A DNA stretch of 64,000 bases from Sulfitobacter marinus (lineage in GTDB: Bacteria > Pseudomonadota > Alphaproteobacteria > Rhodobacterales > Rhodobacteraceae), in assembly GCF_900116285.1 (NCBI RefSeq), contig NZ_FPAJ01000003.1:62001-126000 (forward strand), written 5' to 3'. Shown one piece after another: positions 35,300-42,954 of the stretch; position 1 is the first letter of the stretch, and every line of letters starts with the position of its first letter. The translations under genes and the position numbers were made by a program. The notes below the pieces were generated by a model. It saw nothing but the letters and a program-made list of their open reading frames with translations, had not been told where the DNA came from and searched no databases.

Positions 35300-36916
35300 A
35301 TGAAAAGAATCCCGTCCCTCGCCCGTTTTGGAACGTTTGCGGGGGTGCTGTTTTTGGCCCTGCTTTCCCTCGTCTTTCTGGTGACTTGGTCGATCTGGTT
35401 CATCATACCGCTCGCGCTTTTCGGGGTGCTGTCACTGATGGGCATCTATGATGTTTTTCAGGAAAAGCACTCGATCCTGCGCAACTATCCCGTAATGGGC
35501 CATATGCGGTTCTTTTTCGAAGGAATACGCCCGGAAATCCGTCAGTATCTAATCGAATCCGATCAGGACGAAGAACCCTTTAGCCGTGATGACCGGTCTT
35601 TGGTCTATCAGCGCGCCAAAGGCCAAGAGGACGCACGGCCCTTTGGCACGCGGATGCGGGTTTACGATGCCGGTTATTCATGGGTCACCCATTCTGTGCA
35701 ACCCGTTCACATCACCGACAGCGATTTTCGCGTGCGCATCGGCAATGACGCGTGCAAGCAACCCTACGACGCGTCGATCTACAATATTTCCGCGATGAGC
35801 TTTGGCTCCCTTTCCGCCAATGCCATCAGTGCGTTGAACAAAGGGGCCAAGATGGGCGGCTTTGCCCATGACACCGGCGAAGGTGGCGTCAGCCGCTATC
35901 ATAGGGACGGCGGGGGAGATCTCATCTACGAGGTCGGGTCGGGCTATTTTGGGTGCCGCACAGAGGATGGTCAGTTTGATCCGCAAAAATTTCAGGACCA
36001 AGCCAGCAGTAACCAGATTAAGATGATCGAACTGAAGCTGAGCCAAGGCGCCAAGCCTGGACACGGCGGCATGCTGCCCGCCTCAAAGATCAGCGCCGAA
36101 ATTGCCGAAGCGCGCGATATTCCCATGGGTCAGGATTGCGTGTCACCGGCCGCGCATTCGGCCTTTAACACCCCTATCGAGATGATGGAGTTCTTGGGTC
36201 AACTGCGCGAGCTATCAGGCGGCAAGCCCGTAGGGTTCAAGCTGTGCATCGGGCACCAACGTGAATTCATGTGTATGGTCAAGGCGATGCTGGAAACCGG
36301 GGTCGTACCAGACTTTATCGTCGTCGACGGCACCGAAGGCGGCACAGGTGCCGCGCCGCTTGAGTTTGCCAACCATATCGGCATGCCGATGATCGAAGGC
36401 CTTACCTTTGTGCACAACACCCTGCGGGGCGCAGGCATACGTGATCAGGTCAAGTTGGGTGCCGCCGGCAAAGTCGTATCCGCCTTTGACATTGCGCGAT
36501 GTCTGGCACTGGGCGCGGACTGGTGCAATTCGGCGCGCGGGTTCATGTTTGCGGTTGGCTGTATTCAGGCGCAGGCATGCCACACCAATCACTGCCCCGT
36601 CGGCGTCGCGACCCAAGATCCAACCCGGCAACGTGCGCTGGATGTCGGCCACAAAAGCCAACGCGTCGCACGATTTCACCGCAATACACTGAAAGCCCTT
36701 GCTGAAATGACCGGCGCTGCCGGGCTTGATAATCCCAGTGAATTCCTGCCCCGCCATTTGATGCTACGTCAGGGCGATAACAGCATGGTGCAGGGGGACG
36801 AGGTCTATGGCTACCTGCCCGAAGGGTATCTGCTGGATGACAAGGCACCGGATTTCAGGGGCAACAAAACACGTTGGGACCGCGCACAGGCCTCTAGTTT
36901 CGCGCCCTTCGATTGA
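35300..36916 (+). CDS. Membrane-anchored glutamate synthase-like FMN protein
   Basis: 538 residues from ATG 35300 (GGAGA 5 nt upstream); the frame opens at 35207 but has no good start there. N-terminus carries two hydrophobic segments (GVLFLALLSLVFLVTWSIW, FIIPLALFGVLSLMGIYDV), absent in GltB. The rest matches the FMN/synthase domain of the large glutamate synthase subunit: ISAMSFGSLSANAISALNKG, GEGGVSRYHRDGGGDLIYEV, KPGHGGMLPASKI, DGTEGGTGAAPLEFANHIG, and a cysteine cluster in GCIQAQACHTNHCPVGVATQ that would bind a 3Fe-4S centre. There is no glutaminase domain. Redox partner and substrate are unknown. Precedes the bidirectional terminator shared with gabT. Confidence 0.85.
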   Translation: MKRIPSLARFGTFAGVLFLALLSLVFLVTWSIWFIIPLALFGVLSLMGIYDVFQEKHSILRNYPVMGHMRFFFEGIRPEIRQYLIESDQDEEPFSRDDRSLVYQRAKGQEDARPFGTRMRVYDAGYSWVTHSVQPVHITDSDFRVRIGNDACKQPYDASIYNISAMSFGSLSANAISALNKGAKMGGFAHDTGEGGVSRYHRDGGGDLIYEVGSGYFGCRTEDGQFDPQKFQDQASSNQIKMIELKLSQGAKPGHGGMLPASKISAEIAEARDIPMGQDCVSPAAHSAFNTPIEMMEFLGQLRELSGGKPVGFKLCIGHQREFMCMVKAMLETGVVPDFIVVDGTEGGTGAAPLEFANHIGMPMIEGLTFVHNTLRGAGIRDQVKLGAAGKVVSAFDIARCLALGADWCNSARGFMFAVGCIQAQACHTNHCPVGVATQDPTRQRALDVGHKSQRVARFHRNTLKALAEMTGAAGLDNPSEFLPRHLMLRQGDNSMVQGDEVYGYLPEGYLLDDKAPDFRGNKTRWDRAQASSFAPFD

Positions 36917-36926
36917 TGCAGGCTGC

Positions 36927-36945
36927 GGAATTTTTCAAAAATTCC
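36927..36945. repeat. AT-rich palindrome 1 (9-bp arms)
   Basis: GGAATTTTT-c-AAAAATTCC, 10 nt after the glutamate-synthase-like stop. First of two back-to-back palindromes before a canonical terminator. Confidence 0.6.
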
Positions 36946-36950
36946 GGCCC

Positions 36951-36969
36951 GTTTTCTTTGAAAGAAAAC
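36951..36969. repeat. AT-rich palindrome 2 (9-bp arms)
   Basis: GTTTTCTTT-g-AAAGAAAAC, 5 nt after palindrome 1. Unusual A/T-only core. From memory, similar paired palindromes recur between genes of roseobacters. Confidence 0.6.
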
Positions 36970-36982
36970 GCCGCCCAAACAC

Positions 36983-37016
36983 AAAAGGCGCGCAGGTTTC
37001 CCCGCGCGCCTTTTTC
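36983..37016. terminator. Bidirectional terminator between glutamate-synthase-like gene and gabT
   Basis: A-run, GGCGCGC (36987-36993), ~10-nt loop, GCGCGCC (37004-37010), then TTTTT. A and T runs on both sides let it serve the plus-strand gene ending at 36916 and the minus-strand gabT ending at 37036. Confidence 0.85.
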
Positions 37017-37035
37017 AATTTGATAGGTCTGGGGC

Positions 37036-38421
37036 TTATTCAGCCATCGCCGCCTGAACAGCCGCTTCGAAAATGTTCAGGCCTTCTTCTACGATTTCGT
37101 CCGATGCGGTCAGCGGCACCATCACGCGGATCGCGTTGCCATGCATCCCGCAGCTTAGCAGCAGCAAGCCGCGCTTAAGGGCATGAGCGATAACACGTTT
37201 GGTGAAATCACCATCCGGTGTCGCTGTGTCAAAATCTGTTACGAATTCAACCGCGATCATCGCGCCCAAACCGCGAATGTCCCACATCCGGAAGGGTGCC
37301 GAACGTGCGCCGATCTCGGCAAAGCGTGCCTTGATATGTTCACCCATGGAGGTGGAACGCGCCAGCAGGCCTTCTTCCTCGATGGCGGCGATGGCGGCCA
37401 AGGACGCAGCGCAAGCAACAGGGTTACCGCCATACGTGCCACCCAAACCGCCCGGTGCCATGGCATCCATCACGTCCGCGCGACCAATCACACCAGCCAA
37501 CGGATATCCGCCCGCCATGGATTTCGCGACCGTGATCAGGTCTGGCACAACGCCGGAATGTTCAATCGCAAACCATGTTCCTGTGCGACCAAAACCGGCC
37601 TGCACTTCATCCGCGATTAGCAAAATACCGTGTTCGTCGCAGATGTCGCGCAGCTGCTGCATCATGTCGAAGGGAACGGGCGTATAACCACCTTCGCCCA
37701 GAACCGGTTCGATGATGATCGCAGCGACGCGTTCGGGCTGCGCATCTGTCAGGAACAGGTTCTTCAGGCCGGTAATTGCGTCCTGAACGGTGATGCCATC
37801 ACGCTGCGACGGGAAAGGCGCGCGGAAGATGTCGGATGGGAAGGGGCCCACGTCTTTTTTGTAGGGGGACACCTTGCCGGTCATGCCCAGCGTCAGCAAT
37901 GTGCGGCCGTGGTACCCGCCGGTAAAGGCGATCACACCCGGACGACCGGTTGCGGCGCGCGCGATTTTAACCGCGTTTTCAACAGCTTCTGCACCTGTAG
38001 TGACCAACAGCGTCTTTTTAGGGTGATCTCCGGGGGCCAGCGCGTTCAGCTTCTCGGCCAGCTCGATATAGGGGCCATAAGGCACAACCTGAAAGCTGGT
38101 GTGCGTATAGTGGTCTTCCTGCGCTTTCGCGGCCGCAACCACTTTCGCGTGGCGATGGCCCGTGTTCAGCACACCAATGCCGCCCACAAAATCAATGTAG
38201 CGATTGCCATCAACATCCCACAGCTCGGCGTTTTCCGCGTATTTGGCATAGATCGGTGCCGCAGATGCAACACCACGCGGCACCGCCTGCTCGCGGCGGG
38301 CGATCAGCTGTGCATTGGTGTCGATCGATACCTTCGTTTCCAGCATATCTGGAACCACCGTGCTTTTGGTCGATTTCTTTGCCGCGGCTTTGCGAGGCTT
38401 CTTTTTGACTGTGCTGGACAT
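37036..38421 (-). CDS. gabT: 4-aminobutyrate aminotransferase (GABA transaminase)
   Basis: 461 residues. Class III PLP enzyme: TTGAEAVENAVKIARAATGR (phosphate cup), YHGRTLLTLGMTGKVSPYK, IIEPVLGEGGY, LIADEVQAGFGRTGTW with D271, and Schiff-base lysine K300 in VAKSMAGGYPLAG; these match GabT closely. Converts GABA and 2-oxoglutarate to succinate semialdehyde and glutamate. The first ~25 residues are a basic tail (MSSTVKKKPRKAAAKKSTKS) not found in enteric GabT, and the start is firm because AAGGAA lies 7 nt before the ATG. Divergent from the PuuR-like regulator, which probably controls it. Confidence 0.92.
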   Translation of the reverse strand: MSSTVKKKPRKAAAKKSTKSTVVPDMLETKVSIDTNAQLIARREQAVPRGVASAAPIYAKYAENAELWDVDGNRYIDFVGGIGVLNTGHRHAKVVAAAKAQEDHYTHTSFQVVPYGPYIELAEKLNALAPGDHPKKTLLVTTGAEAVENAVKIARAATGRPGVIAFTGGYHGRTLLTLGMTGKVSPYKKDVGPFPSDIFRAPFPSQRDGITVQDAITGLKNLFLTDAQPERVAAIIIEPVLGEGGYTPVPFDMMQQLRDICDEHGILLIADEVQAGFGRTGTWFAIEHSGVVPDLITVAKSMAGGYPLAGVIGRADVMDAMAPGGLGGTYGGNPVACAASLAAIAAIEEEGLLARSTSMGEHIKARFAEIGARSAPFRMWDIRGLGAMIAVEFVTDFDTATPDGDFTKRVIAHALKRGLLLLSCGMHGNAIRVMVPLTASDEIVEEGLNIFEAAVQAAMAE

Positions 38422-38493
38422 ATTAAATTCCTTCTTTCGACGCGGGGGATACGTTTAAAATCCTATTATTGCGTTTAATTTAATTGTCAATCA

Positions 38494-38509
38494 TGTTTCA
38501 ATTCAAACA
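38494..38509. promoter_or_regulatory. Candidate PuuR-like operator between gabT and its regulator
   Basis: TGTTTCAATTCAAACA, near-perfect inverted repeat (14 of 16 bases symmetric), located 72 nt upstream of gabT and 89 nt upstream of the regulator start in a 177-nt AT-rich gap. Position suits a site repressing both promoters. Inference from symmetry and position only. Confidence 0.45.
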
Positions 38510-38598
38510 ATAGCCTATCTCAAAGCCGCGCCAAAATTTGCCTGTGATCGCGCGGAGATACAGGCTAGAGATCAAAAAAGAAAATTCAGGGGCCAGAC

Positions 38599-39150
38599 GT
38601 GAACATAGGTCAAAGGCTAAGAACGATTCGAGAAGAACGTGGGCTTTCACAGCGAGAACTTGCCGCTTTGGCAGGGCTCACAAACGGCACGATTTCACTG
38701 ATCGAGAAGAACAAAACCAGCCCGTCGGTTGCGTCGCTGAAAAGCTTGCTGGATGCGATCCCGATCAGCATGGCCGAGTTCTTTGCCACCTTGGAAGATC
38801 AAGAAAGCCCCAAGGTTTTCTACCGCAAGCATGAATTTACCGAAGTGTCCCCGTCGAGCGAAGAGCAGGTTTCCCTGCGCCAGCTTGGCAACGCAGAACA
38901 GCACACCCTGCAAGTTTTGTATGAGACATATCAGCCCGGCGCGGATACCGGACCTGAATGGATCGTTCACGAGGGCGAAGAAGCAGGGATCGTCATTTCC
39001 GGGGAAGTCGAAGTGACCGTCGACGGTATAGCCGAGGTGCTGGCAGCGGGCGACGGCTATCTATTTGACAGCCGCCTGCCGCACCGTTTCAGAAACATCG
39101 GCAACACGGTCTGCGTGGTGTTCAGCGCCTGTACGCCGCCGAGCTTCTGA
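38599..39150 (+). CDS. XRE-cupin transcriptional regulator, PuuR-like
   Basis: 183 residues, GTG start at 38599 (MNIGQRLRTIREERGLSQRE). Helix-turn-helix at about 16-40 (LSQRELAALAGLTNGTISLI), linker, then a C-terminal cupin (about 105-180) with GPEWIVHEGEEAGIVISGEV and FDSRLPHRFRNIGN. This architecture and length match E. coli PuuR (185 residues), which senses putrescine or related amines. Divergent from gabT (177-nt gap), so likely repressor of GABA/polyamine breakdown. Its 3' end is 35 nt from the convergent mini-gene at 39186. Confidence 0.85.
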   Translation: MNIGQRLRTIREERGLSQRELAALAGLTNGTISLIEKNKTSPSVASLKSLLDAIPISMAEFFATLEDQESPKVFYRKHEFTEVSPSSEEQVSLRQLGNAEQHTLQVLYETYQPGADTGPEWIVHEGEEAGIVISGEVEVTVDGIAEVLAAGDGYLFDSRLPHRFRNIGNTVCVVFSACTPPSF

Positions 39151-39185
39151 TTTCTGATCGCACGGGTTTCTGATCGCGCGCGGGA

Positions 39186-39344
39186 TCACATACCGGGTAA
39201 GTTGTTTTGATCGTCATCGTCAGATTGAAAATTTGACCACCGGTTTCGTTCCTCATCATCCCGTTTGCGCGTCGTCAAAGATACAATTGCGATGGCAGCT
39301 AGTGTCAGGATCATTAGCGATCCTACGAATAGATCTATCGTCAC
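39186..39344 (-). CDS. 52-residue single-span membrane mini-protein
   Basis: GTG start at 39344 preceded by an ideal AAAGGAGGT (39349-39357). The peptide starts MTIDLFVGSLMILTLAAIAI, giving one membrane helix (about residues 4-23), then a basic patch TTRKRDDEERNRW and an acidic tail with DDDD before NNLPGM. Positive charges after the helix predict the C-terminus in the cytoplasm. Upstream lies a perfect EcfG promoter (39387-39411), so general-stress expression is predicted. I do not recognise a family. It lies directly downstream of the stress sensor kinase gene, same strand, but with its own promoter. The ideal ribosome site and promoter are the evidence that it is real. Confidence 0.7.
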   Translation of the reverse strand: MTIDLFVGSLMILTLAAIAIVSLTTRKRDDEERNRWSNFQSDDDDQNNLPGM

Positions 39345-39386
39345 AGCTACCTCCTTTCAAAAATGTGTTTCGCTTTTCGGGGGGTC

Positions 39387-39411
39387 AACGGCCCCAAATG
39401 CGTAATGTTCC
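39387..39411 (-). promoter_or_regulatory. EcfG promoter of the 52-residue mini-gene
   Basis: Minus strand GGAAC (39411-39407), 16-nt spacer, CGTT (39390-39387): a full match to the general-stress sigma consensus. The expected start of transcription is about 35-40 nt before the GTG. Confidence 0.75.
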
Positions 39412-39584
39412 ACAGCAGCGATCACGTTTCGACGCCGTTTTCGTGAAGTCGGTAAAAGAGCAACGCTGGAATTTGGCTATATAGATGCCGCGATTGACGC
39501 CCGGCGGCCCCAAATATCCACCATTCTACCGCGCATGACGTTAAGGATTGCTGAACATGCAACCGGCCCACGCCCTGCGGATCG
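39412..39584. other. Gap between sensor kinase 3' end and the mini-gene promoter
   Basis: 173 nt with no coding frame I can support and no U-tailed hairpin. With the mini-gene and its promoter this accounts for the whole 434-nt interval between the PuuR-like and kinase genes. Confidence 0.5.
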
Positions 39585-41306
39585 TTAGTAGTCGTAGACG
39601 ATCTTTGATTTCAGGGGCACGGGGAATTCAACCGACAGGGTATAGCTGTTCGGTTCTTCGTTGATTTTGAACTGGCCATTCAGCTGTCGCGAGAACGCAT
39701 TGATCAACCGCGATCCCAAACCAGTGCCTTTTTCAACGTCCCCGTGACCGGTAGAGTTGCTGACCGTCAGCAACGCCATTTCGGGGCCTGTGTATTTCAA
39801 GGTCACTTCAATCCGGCCTTTGTCCGCCTGGCCAACTGCGACGTATTTCAGCGCGTTTGTGACCGCTTCGGACACCAGCAATGTCAGCGGGGCCGCGTCG
39901 TCAGGGTCCAGCTGGATCGCCTCGTATTTCTGCGTAACCGTGATCCCCGAACCGCTTGGAAGCCCGACGCTCAGCAATTGATTTACGATCTCGTGCATCA
40001 AGACGCCACCATCAACGCGGGTCAGGTTATCGTTTTGGTACAGGCTTTTATGCACAGTCGCGAGGCTTAGAATGCGGTCTTGAAGGCGCTGCAAAACACG
40101 CTTTGCGTCCGGCGTGCTGGCCTGTCGGATCTGCATGTTCATAATCGACGAAATCAGCTGAAGGTTATTTTTAACCCGGTGATGTACTTCTTTCAGAAGA
40201 ATGTTCTTTTGACGCAGGTTGTCTTCCAGCTTGGCCTCGTCCCGAAGGATGGATTCAGCCATGCCCACAAATGCTTCTTCCATATTCACGATTTCGGTCG
40301 GAACAACCCCGCTAAGCGTGGTGCGCGGCAAGGTTCTGTTCAACGCAAAATGGCGCATCTGGCGGCCCAGTTTGCGGATGTGTTTGATCGCCAGTCGGTT
40401 CAGCGCCCAAAATGCCACGATCAGGCTAGCGATCCACATGATCACCGGCAGCACAAGGTTCAGCCGTGTCGACGCCCCAGCCGTAAGAAGCGGGGAATTT
40501 TCGGGCCAGACGCTCATCGCGTAAACAACGCCCGGAACGATTGGTAAGATCGCATAAAGCCGGTCATCACCCTGAAGGTTCTTAGCACGGATCACACCAC
40601 CCGATTGGCCAGCATACCATTTCAGCTCTTGCACAGCGGGCATTTCTTGGCTTGCCCGGTCACGATCGTTTTCAGTTGTCAGAATGTCCCCTTCGGCGTT
40701 GAAGGTCACCATCGCTGTCGGCCGCACCTCAAGGTCAAGCTCCACAGCCTCACGGAAAACACGCTCGGGGATCGACATATTCACAAAGCCCAGCAATTCA
40801 CCATCGACCCTAAGTGGCACACTGACGATCAGCACCACCTCCTTGCTGATGCTGGGGCGCAGCGAAATATTCGCAGTACGCTTTTTGCTCTGCATCAGTT
40901 TTTTGTAGATAGGGTTTTCGCTCATGTCTGTGGCGATACCGTTCGACACACATTCCATCTGCCCATCAACCCTGACAAAGCTGACAAGAGTATAAAGGTT
41001 TGACGACTTTTGGTATTCACGTAAGAACGCGCTGCACGAGAAACTATCGGCCTTGATCAGGTTCACCACCGACGCCAGCGCATCCGCCCCGCCGAACGCC
41101 TCTTGGATAAGACCGCTTTCGCTTGAAGATGCCTGTTCCGTAATCGCAAGCAATGAAAGCTCGGCGTTCATGATGTTTTGCTCGGCAATCTCGCGGGTTT
41201 GCACGACCGAGATCAACCCGATCGGCAACAACGCGAGCGACAAAAACAGCAATACCCGAAAGGTAAGGCCCCGAAAAATATCAGTGCCAGGAAAGCCCGA
41301 CGTCAT
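39585..41306 (-). CDS. General-stress sensor histidine kinase (HisKA_2/HWE type)
   Basis: 573 residues. Membrane helix at ~17-36 (FRVLLFLSLALLPIGLISVV), a periplasmic sensor domain (~40-280), second helix (~283-303), a HAMP-like stretch, then the HisKA_2 block EVHHRVKNNLQLISSIMNMQ with phospho-acceptor His375/376 and a HATPase domain (LLVSEAVTNALKY, GTGLGSRLINAFSRQL). Kinases of this type phosphorylate PhyR. Starts 2 nt after the ecfG stop, so co-transcribed with nepR-ecfG. The sensor resembles a Cache-type domain; ligand unknown. PhyK is the appropriate functional analogue. Confidence 0.88.
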   Translation of the reverse strand: MTSGFPGTDIFRGLTFRVLLFLSLALLPIGLISVVQTREIAEQNIMNAELSLLAITEQASSSESGLIQEAFGGADALASVVNLIKADSFSCSAFLREYQKSSNLYTLVSFVRVDGQMECVSNGIATDMSENPIYKKLMQSKKRTANISLRPSISKEVVLIVSVPLRVDGELLGFVNMSIPERVFREAVELDLEVRPTAMVTFNAEGDILTTENDRDRASQEMPAVQELKWYAGQSGGVIRAKNLQGDDRLYAILPIVPGVVYAMSVWPENSPLLTAGASTRLNLVLPVIMWIASLIVAFWALNRLAIKHIRKLGRQMRHFALNRTLPRTTLSGVVPTEIVNMEEAFVGMAESILRDEAKLEDNLRQKNILLKEVHHRVKNNLQLISSIMNMQIRQASTPDAKRVLQRLQDRILSLATVHKSLYQNDNLTRVDGGVLMHEIVNQLLSVGLPSGSGITVTQKYEAIQLDPDDAAPLTLLVSEAVTNALKYVAVGQADKGRIEVTLKYTGPEMALLTVSNSTGHGDVEKGTGLGSRLINAFSRQLNGQFKINEEPNSYTLSVEFPVPLKSKIVYDY

Positions 41307-41308
41307 CG

Positions 41309-41866
41309 TTAAAAGGACGACACTTTTGACGACGAAATAACTGACATTGTCGCATCATCTGTCATCTCAAGGCTTTCGTCATCCCGCAGACCCATAAGTT
41401 CGGCGATACGAGCCCGCGCACGGTTGGTCCGGCTTTTGATTGTGCCTACGGCAACACCGCACATTTCTGCGGCCTCTTCATAGGAAAACCCGGACGCCCC
41501 AACCAAAAGCAATGCCTCGCGTTGTTCATCTTTCAATTCGCCCAGCGCTTTGCGGAAATCTGTCATTTGCATATGGCCGTCATGTGCAGGTTTTTCAGCC
41601 AGGCTTTCGGTGAACACACCATCCACATCAGCAACTTCGCGGTTCGACTTGCGACGCGACGAATAATATGTGTTGCGCAAAATCGTGAACAGCCACGCCC
41701 GCATGTTTGTGCCAACTTCGAATTTATCGATATTCGTCCAAGCTTTGACCACGGTATCCTGGACCATGTCATCCGCGATGGCACCGTTTCGGGTCAAACT
41801 GATGGCAAATGCGCGCATGGCCGGCAAATGCTCGACCAGTTCATCGCGCGGGTCTGAGCCACTCAT
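41309..41866 (-). CDS. ecfG: General stress response ECF sigma factor EcfG
   Basis: 185 residues. Region 2 (MRAFAISLTRNGAIADDMVQ, DTVVKAWTNIDKFEVGTNMR, AWLFTILRNTYYSSRRK) and region 4 (LGELKDEQREALLLVGASGF, SYEEAAEMCGVAVGTIKSRT) match the alphaproteobacterial ECF15 group. Directs RNA polymerase to GGAAC-N16/17-CGTT promoters. Overlaps nepR by 4 nt and precedes the kinase gene. Held inactive by NepR until phosphorylated PhyR takes NepR away. Confidence 0.95.
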   Translation of the reverse strand: MSGSDPRDELVEHLPAMRAFAISLTRNGAIADDMVQDTVVKAWTNIDKFEVGTNMRAWLFTILRNTYYSSRRKSNREVADVDGVFTESLAEKPAHDGHMQMTDFRKALGELKDEQREALLLVGASGFSYEEAAEMCGVAVGTIKSRTNRARARIAELMGLRDDESLEMTDDATMSVISSSKVSSF

Positions 41867-42042
41867 TCGGATTTCCCGCCGCTTTTCTCTTGCTCTTTGA
41901 GTTTGTTTAGCAAGTCTTTGAATTTGTCAGGGATCCCTTCGTCCATCGTCTCTTCGTAAACGCGCCGAAGGTTTTCGTCGATGAAACGTTCTTTTTCTTC
42001 GTTATTGCCCAACTGCATCGACATTTTTCCTGACTTTGACAT
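41863..42042 (-). CDS. nepR: Anti-sigma factor NepR
   Basis: 59 residues from ATG 42042; ATGs at 42024 or 42018 (the last with AGGA 9 nt upstream) would give 53 or 51 residues. The core ERFIDENLRRVYEETMDEGI and PDKFKDLLNKLKEQ is the two-helix NepR signature that wraps around EcfG or PhyR. Small, charged, cytoplasmic. The stop overlaps the ecfG start by 4 nt. Transcribed divergently from phyR from an EcfG-like promoter, which would give autoregulation. Confidence 0.92.
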   Translation of the reverse strand: MSKSGKMSMQLGNNEEKERFIDENLRRVYEETMDEGIPDKFKDLLNKLKEQEKSGGKSE

Positions 42043-42061
42043 ATATTTCTGCACACCGTGT

Positions 42062-42087
42062 GGAACTAAACACTCATCTGCGGGGTT
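42062..42087 (+). promoter_or_regulatory. EcfG-type promoter of phyR
   Basis: GGAAC (42062-42066), 17-nt spacer, GGTT (42084-42087). One mismatch to the -10 consensus CGTT. About 35 nt before the phyR ATG, with AAAAGGA (42106-42112) as ribosome site. It overlaps the opposite-strand element at 42069-42094. Confidence 0.6.
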
Positions 42088-42094
42088 TGGTTCC
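42069..42094 (-). promoter_or_regulatory. EcfG-type promoter of nepR-ecfG-kinase operon
   Basis: Minus strand GGAAC (42094-42090), 17-nt spacer, TGTT (42072-42069). One mismatch to CGTT. About 27 nt from the nepR ATG at 42042. It interlocks with the phyR promoter so the two -35/-10 pairs occupy nearly the same DNA. Confidence 0.6.
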
Positions 42095-42121
42095 ATAATT
42101 ATTTTAAAAGGACAACGATAA

Positions 42122-42931
42122 ATGACGGACGCCACAGAAAACACGAGTGTCAGCGATGCGTTGGGTCAATGCCTTCCATACCTACGTCGTTATGCACGCG
42201 CACTCACGGGCAGTCAAACCAGCGGCGACGCATTTGCTGCGGCAGCGCTCGAGGCCATTCTGGTAGATCGGTCGATGTTGGACGGGATGGACGTTCGGAC
42301 AGGGATTTTCAAAGTGCTGTATGGCATCTGGTCCAGCGCGGGTGCCCCGATCGAAGAAGGTGAAACCGGCCCGCGGGCACGGGCGCAAAAACATCTGGCA
42401 AAACTGACCAACCACAGCCGCGAAGCTTTGCTGCTGCATACCATCGAAGGTTTCTCTTTTGGCGAAGTCGGTGAGATCATCAACGTGGACGAACAAGAGG
42501 CCAGCCAGTTGGTTCAAATTGCCCGCCGTGAAATGGCCGATAGCGTCATGGGTTCCGTCATGATCATCGAAGACGAGGCGATCATTGCGATGGACATCGA
42601 ATCCATTGTTGCCGACATGGGCCACCGCGTGACCGGCATCGCCCGCACCCGTGACGAAGCAATCAAATTGGGCAAAGCGGATGTACCCGACCTGATCCTT
42701 GCCGATATCCAGCTTGCGGATAATTCCTCGGGGATCGATGCGGTTAACGACCTGCTGGCGGATCTGGGCCACCGCCCGGTTATCTTTATTACCGCCTTCC
42801 CTGAACGTTTGCTGACAGGCGACAAACCAGAACCCGCATTCCTGATCTCCAAACCTTATAGCGTTGATCAAGTGGTGTCGGCTGTGTCGCAGGCCATGTT
42901 CTTTTCGTCGACGGAAACGCTGAACTCCTGA
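42122..42931 (+). CDS. phyR: Response regulator / anti-anti-sigma factor PhyR
   Basis: 269 residues. N-terminal ECF sigma-like domain (~8-140: LPYLRRYARALTGSQTSGDA, NHSREALLLHTIEGFSFGEV) followed by a receiver domain (~145-262) with acidic pocket EDE (150-152), phospho-acceptor D195 (LILADIQLAD), T224 and K244 (LISKPYS). When phosphorylated, the sigma-like domain is exposed and captures NepR, freeing EcfG. Divergent from nepR; followed by a strong terminator. Confidence 0.96.
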   Translation: MTDATENTSVSDALGQCLPYLRRYARALTGSQTSGDAFAAAALEAILVDRSMLDGMDVRTGIFKVLYGIWSSAGAPIEEGETGPRARAQKHLAKLTNHSREALLLHTIEGFSFGEVGEIINVDEQEASQLVQIARREMADSVMGSVMIIEDEAIIAMDIESIVADMGHRVTGIARTRDEAIKLGKADVPDLILADIQLADNSSGIDAVNDLLADLGHRPVIFITAFPERLLTGDKPEPAFLISKPYSVDQVVSAVSQAMFFSSTETLNS

Positions 42932-42954
42932 TCCTTTTGTCAGGACCGGATTTA

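Noticed and set aside
39140-39180. Short repeated TTTCTGATCGC around the end of the PuuR-like gene
   Set aside because: Only two copies, partly in coding sequence, with no symmetry or plausible function; probably slippage or chance.
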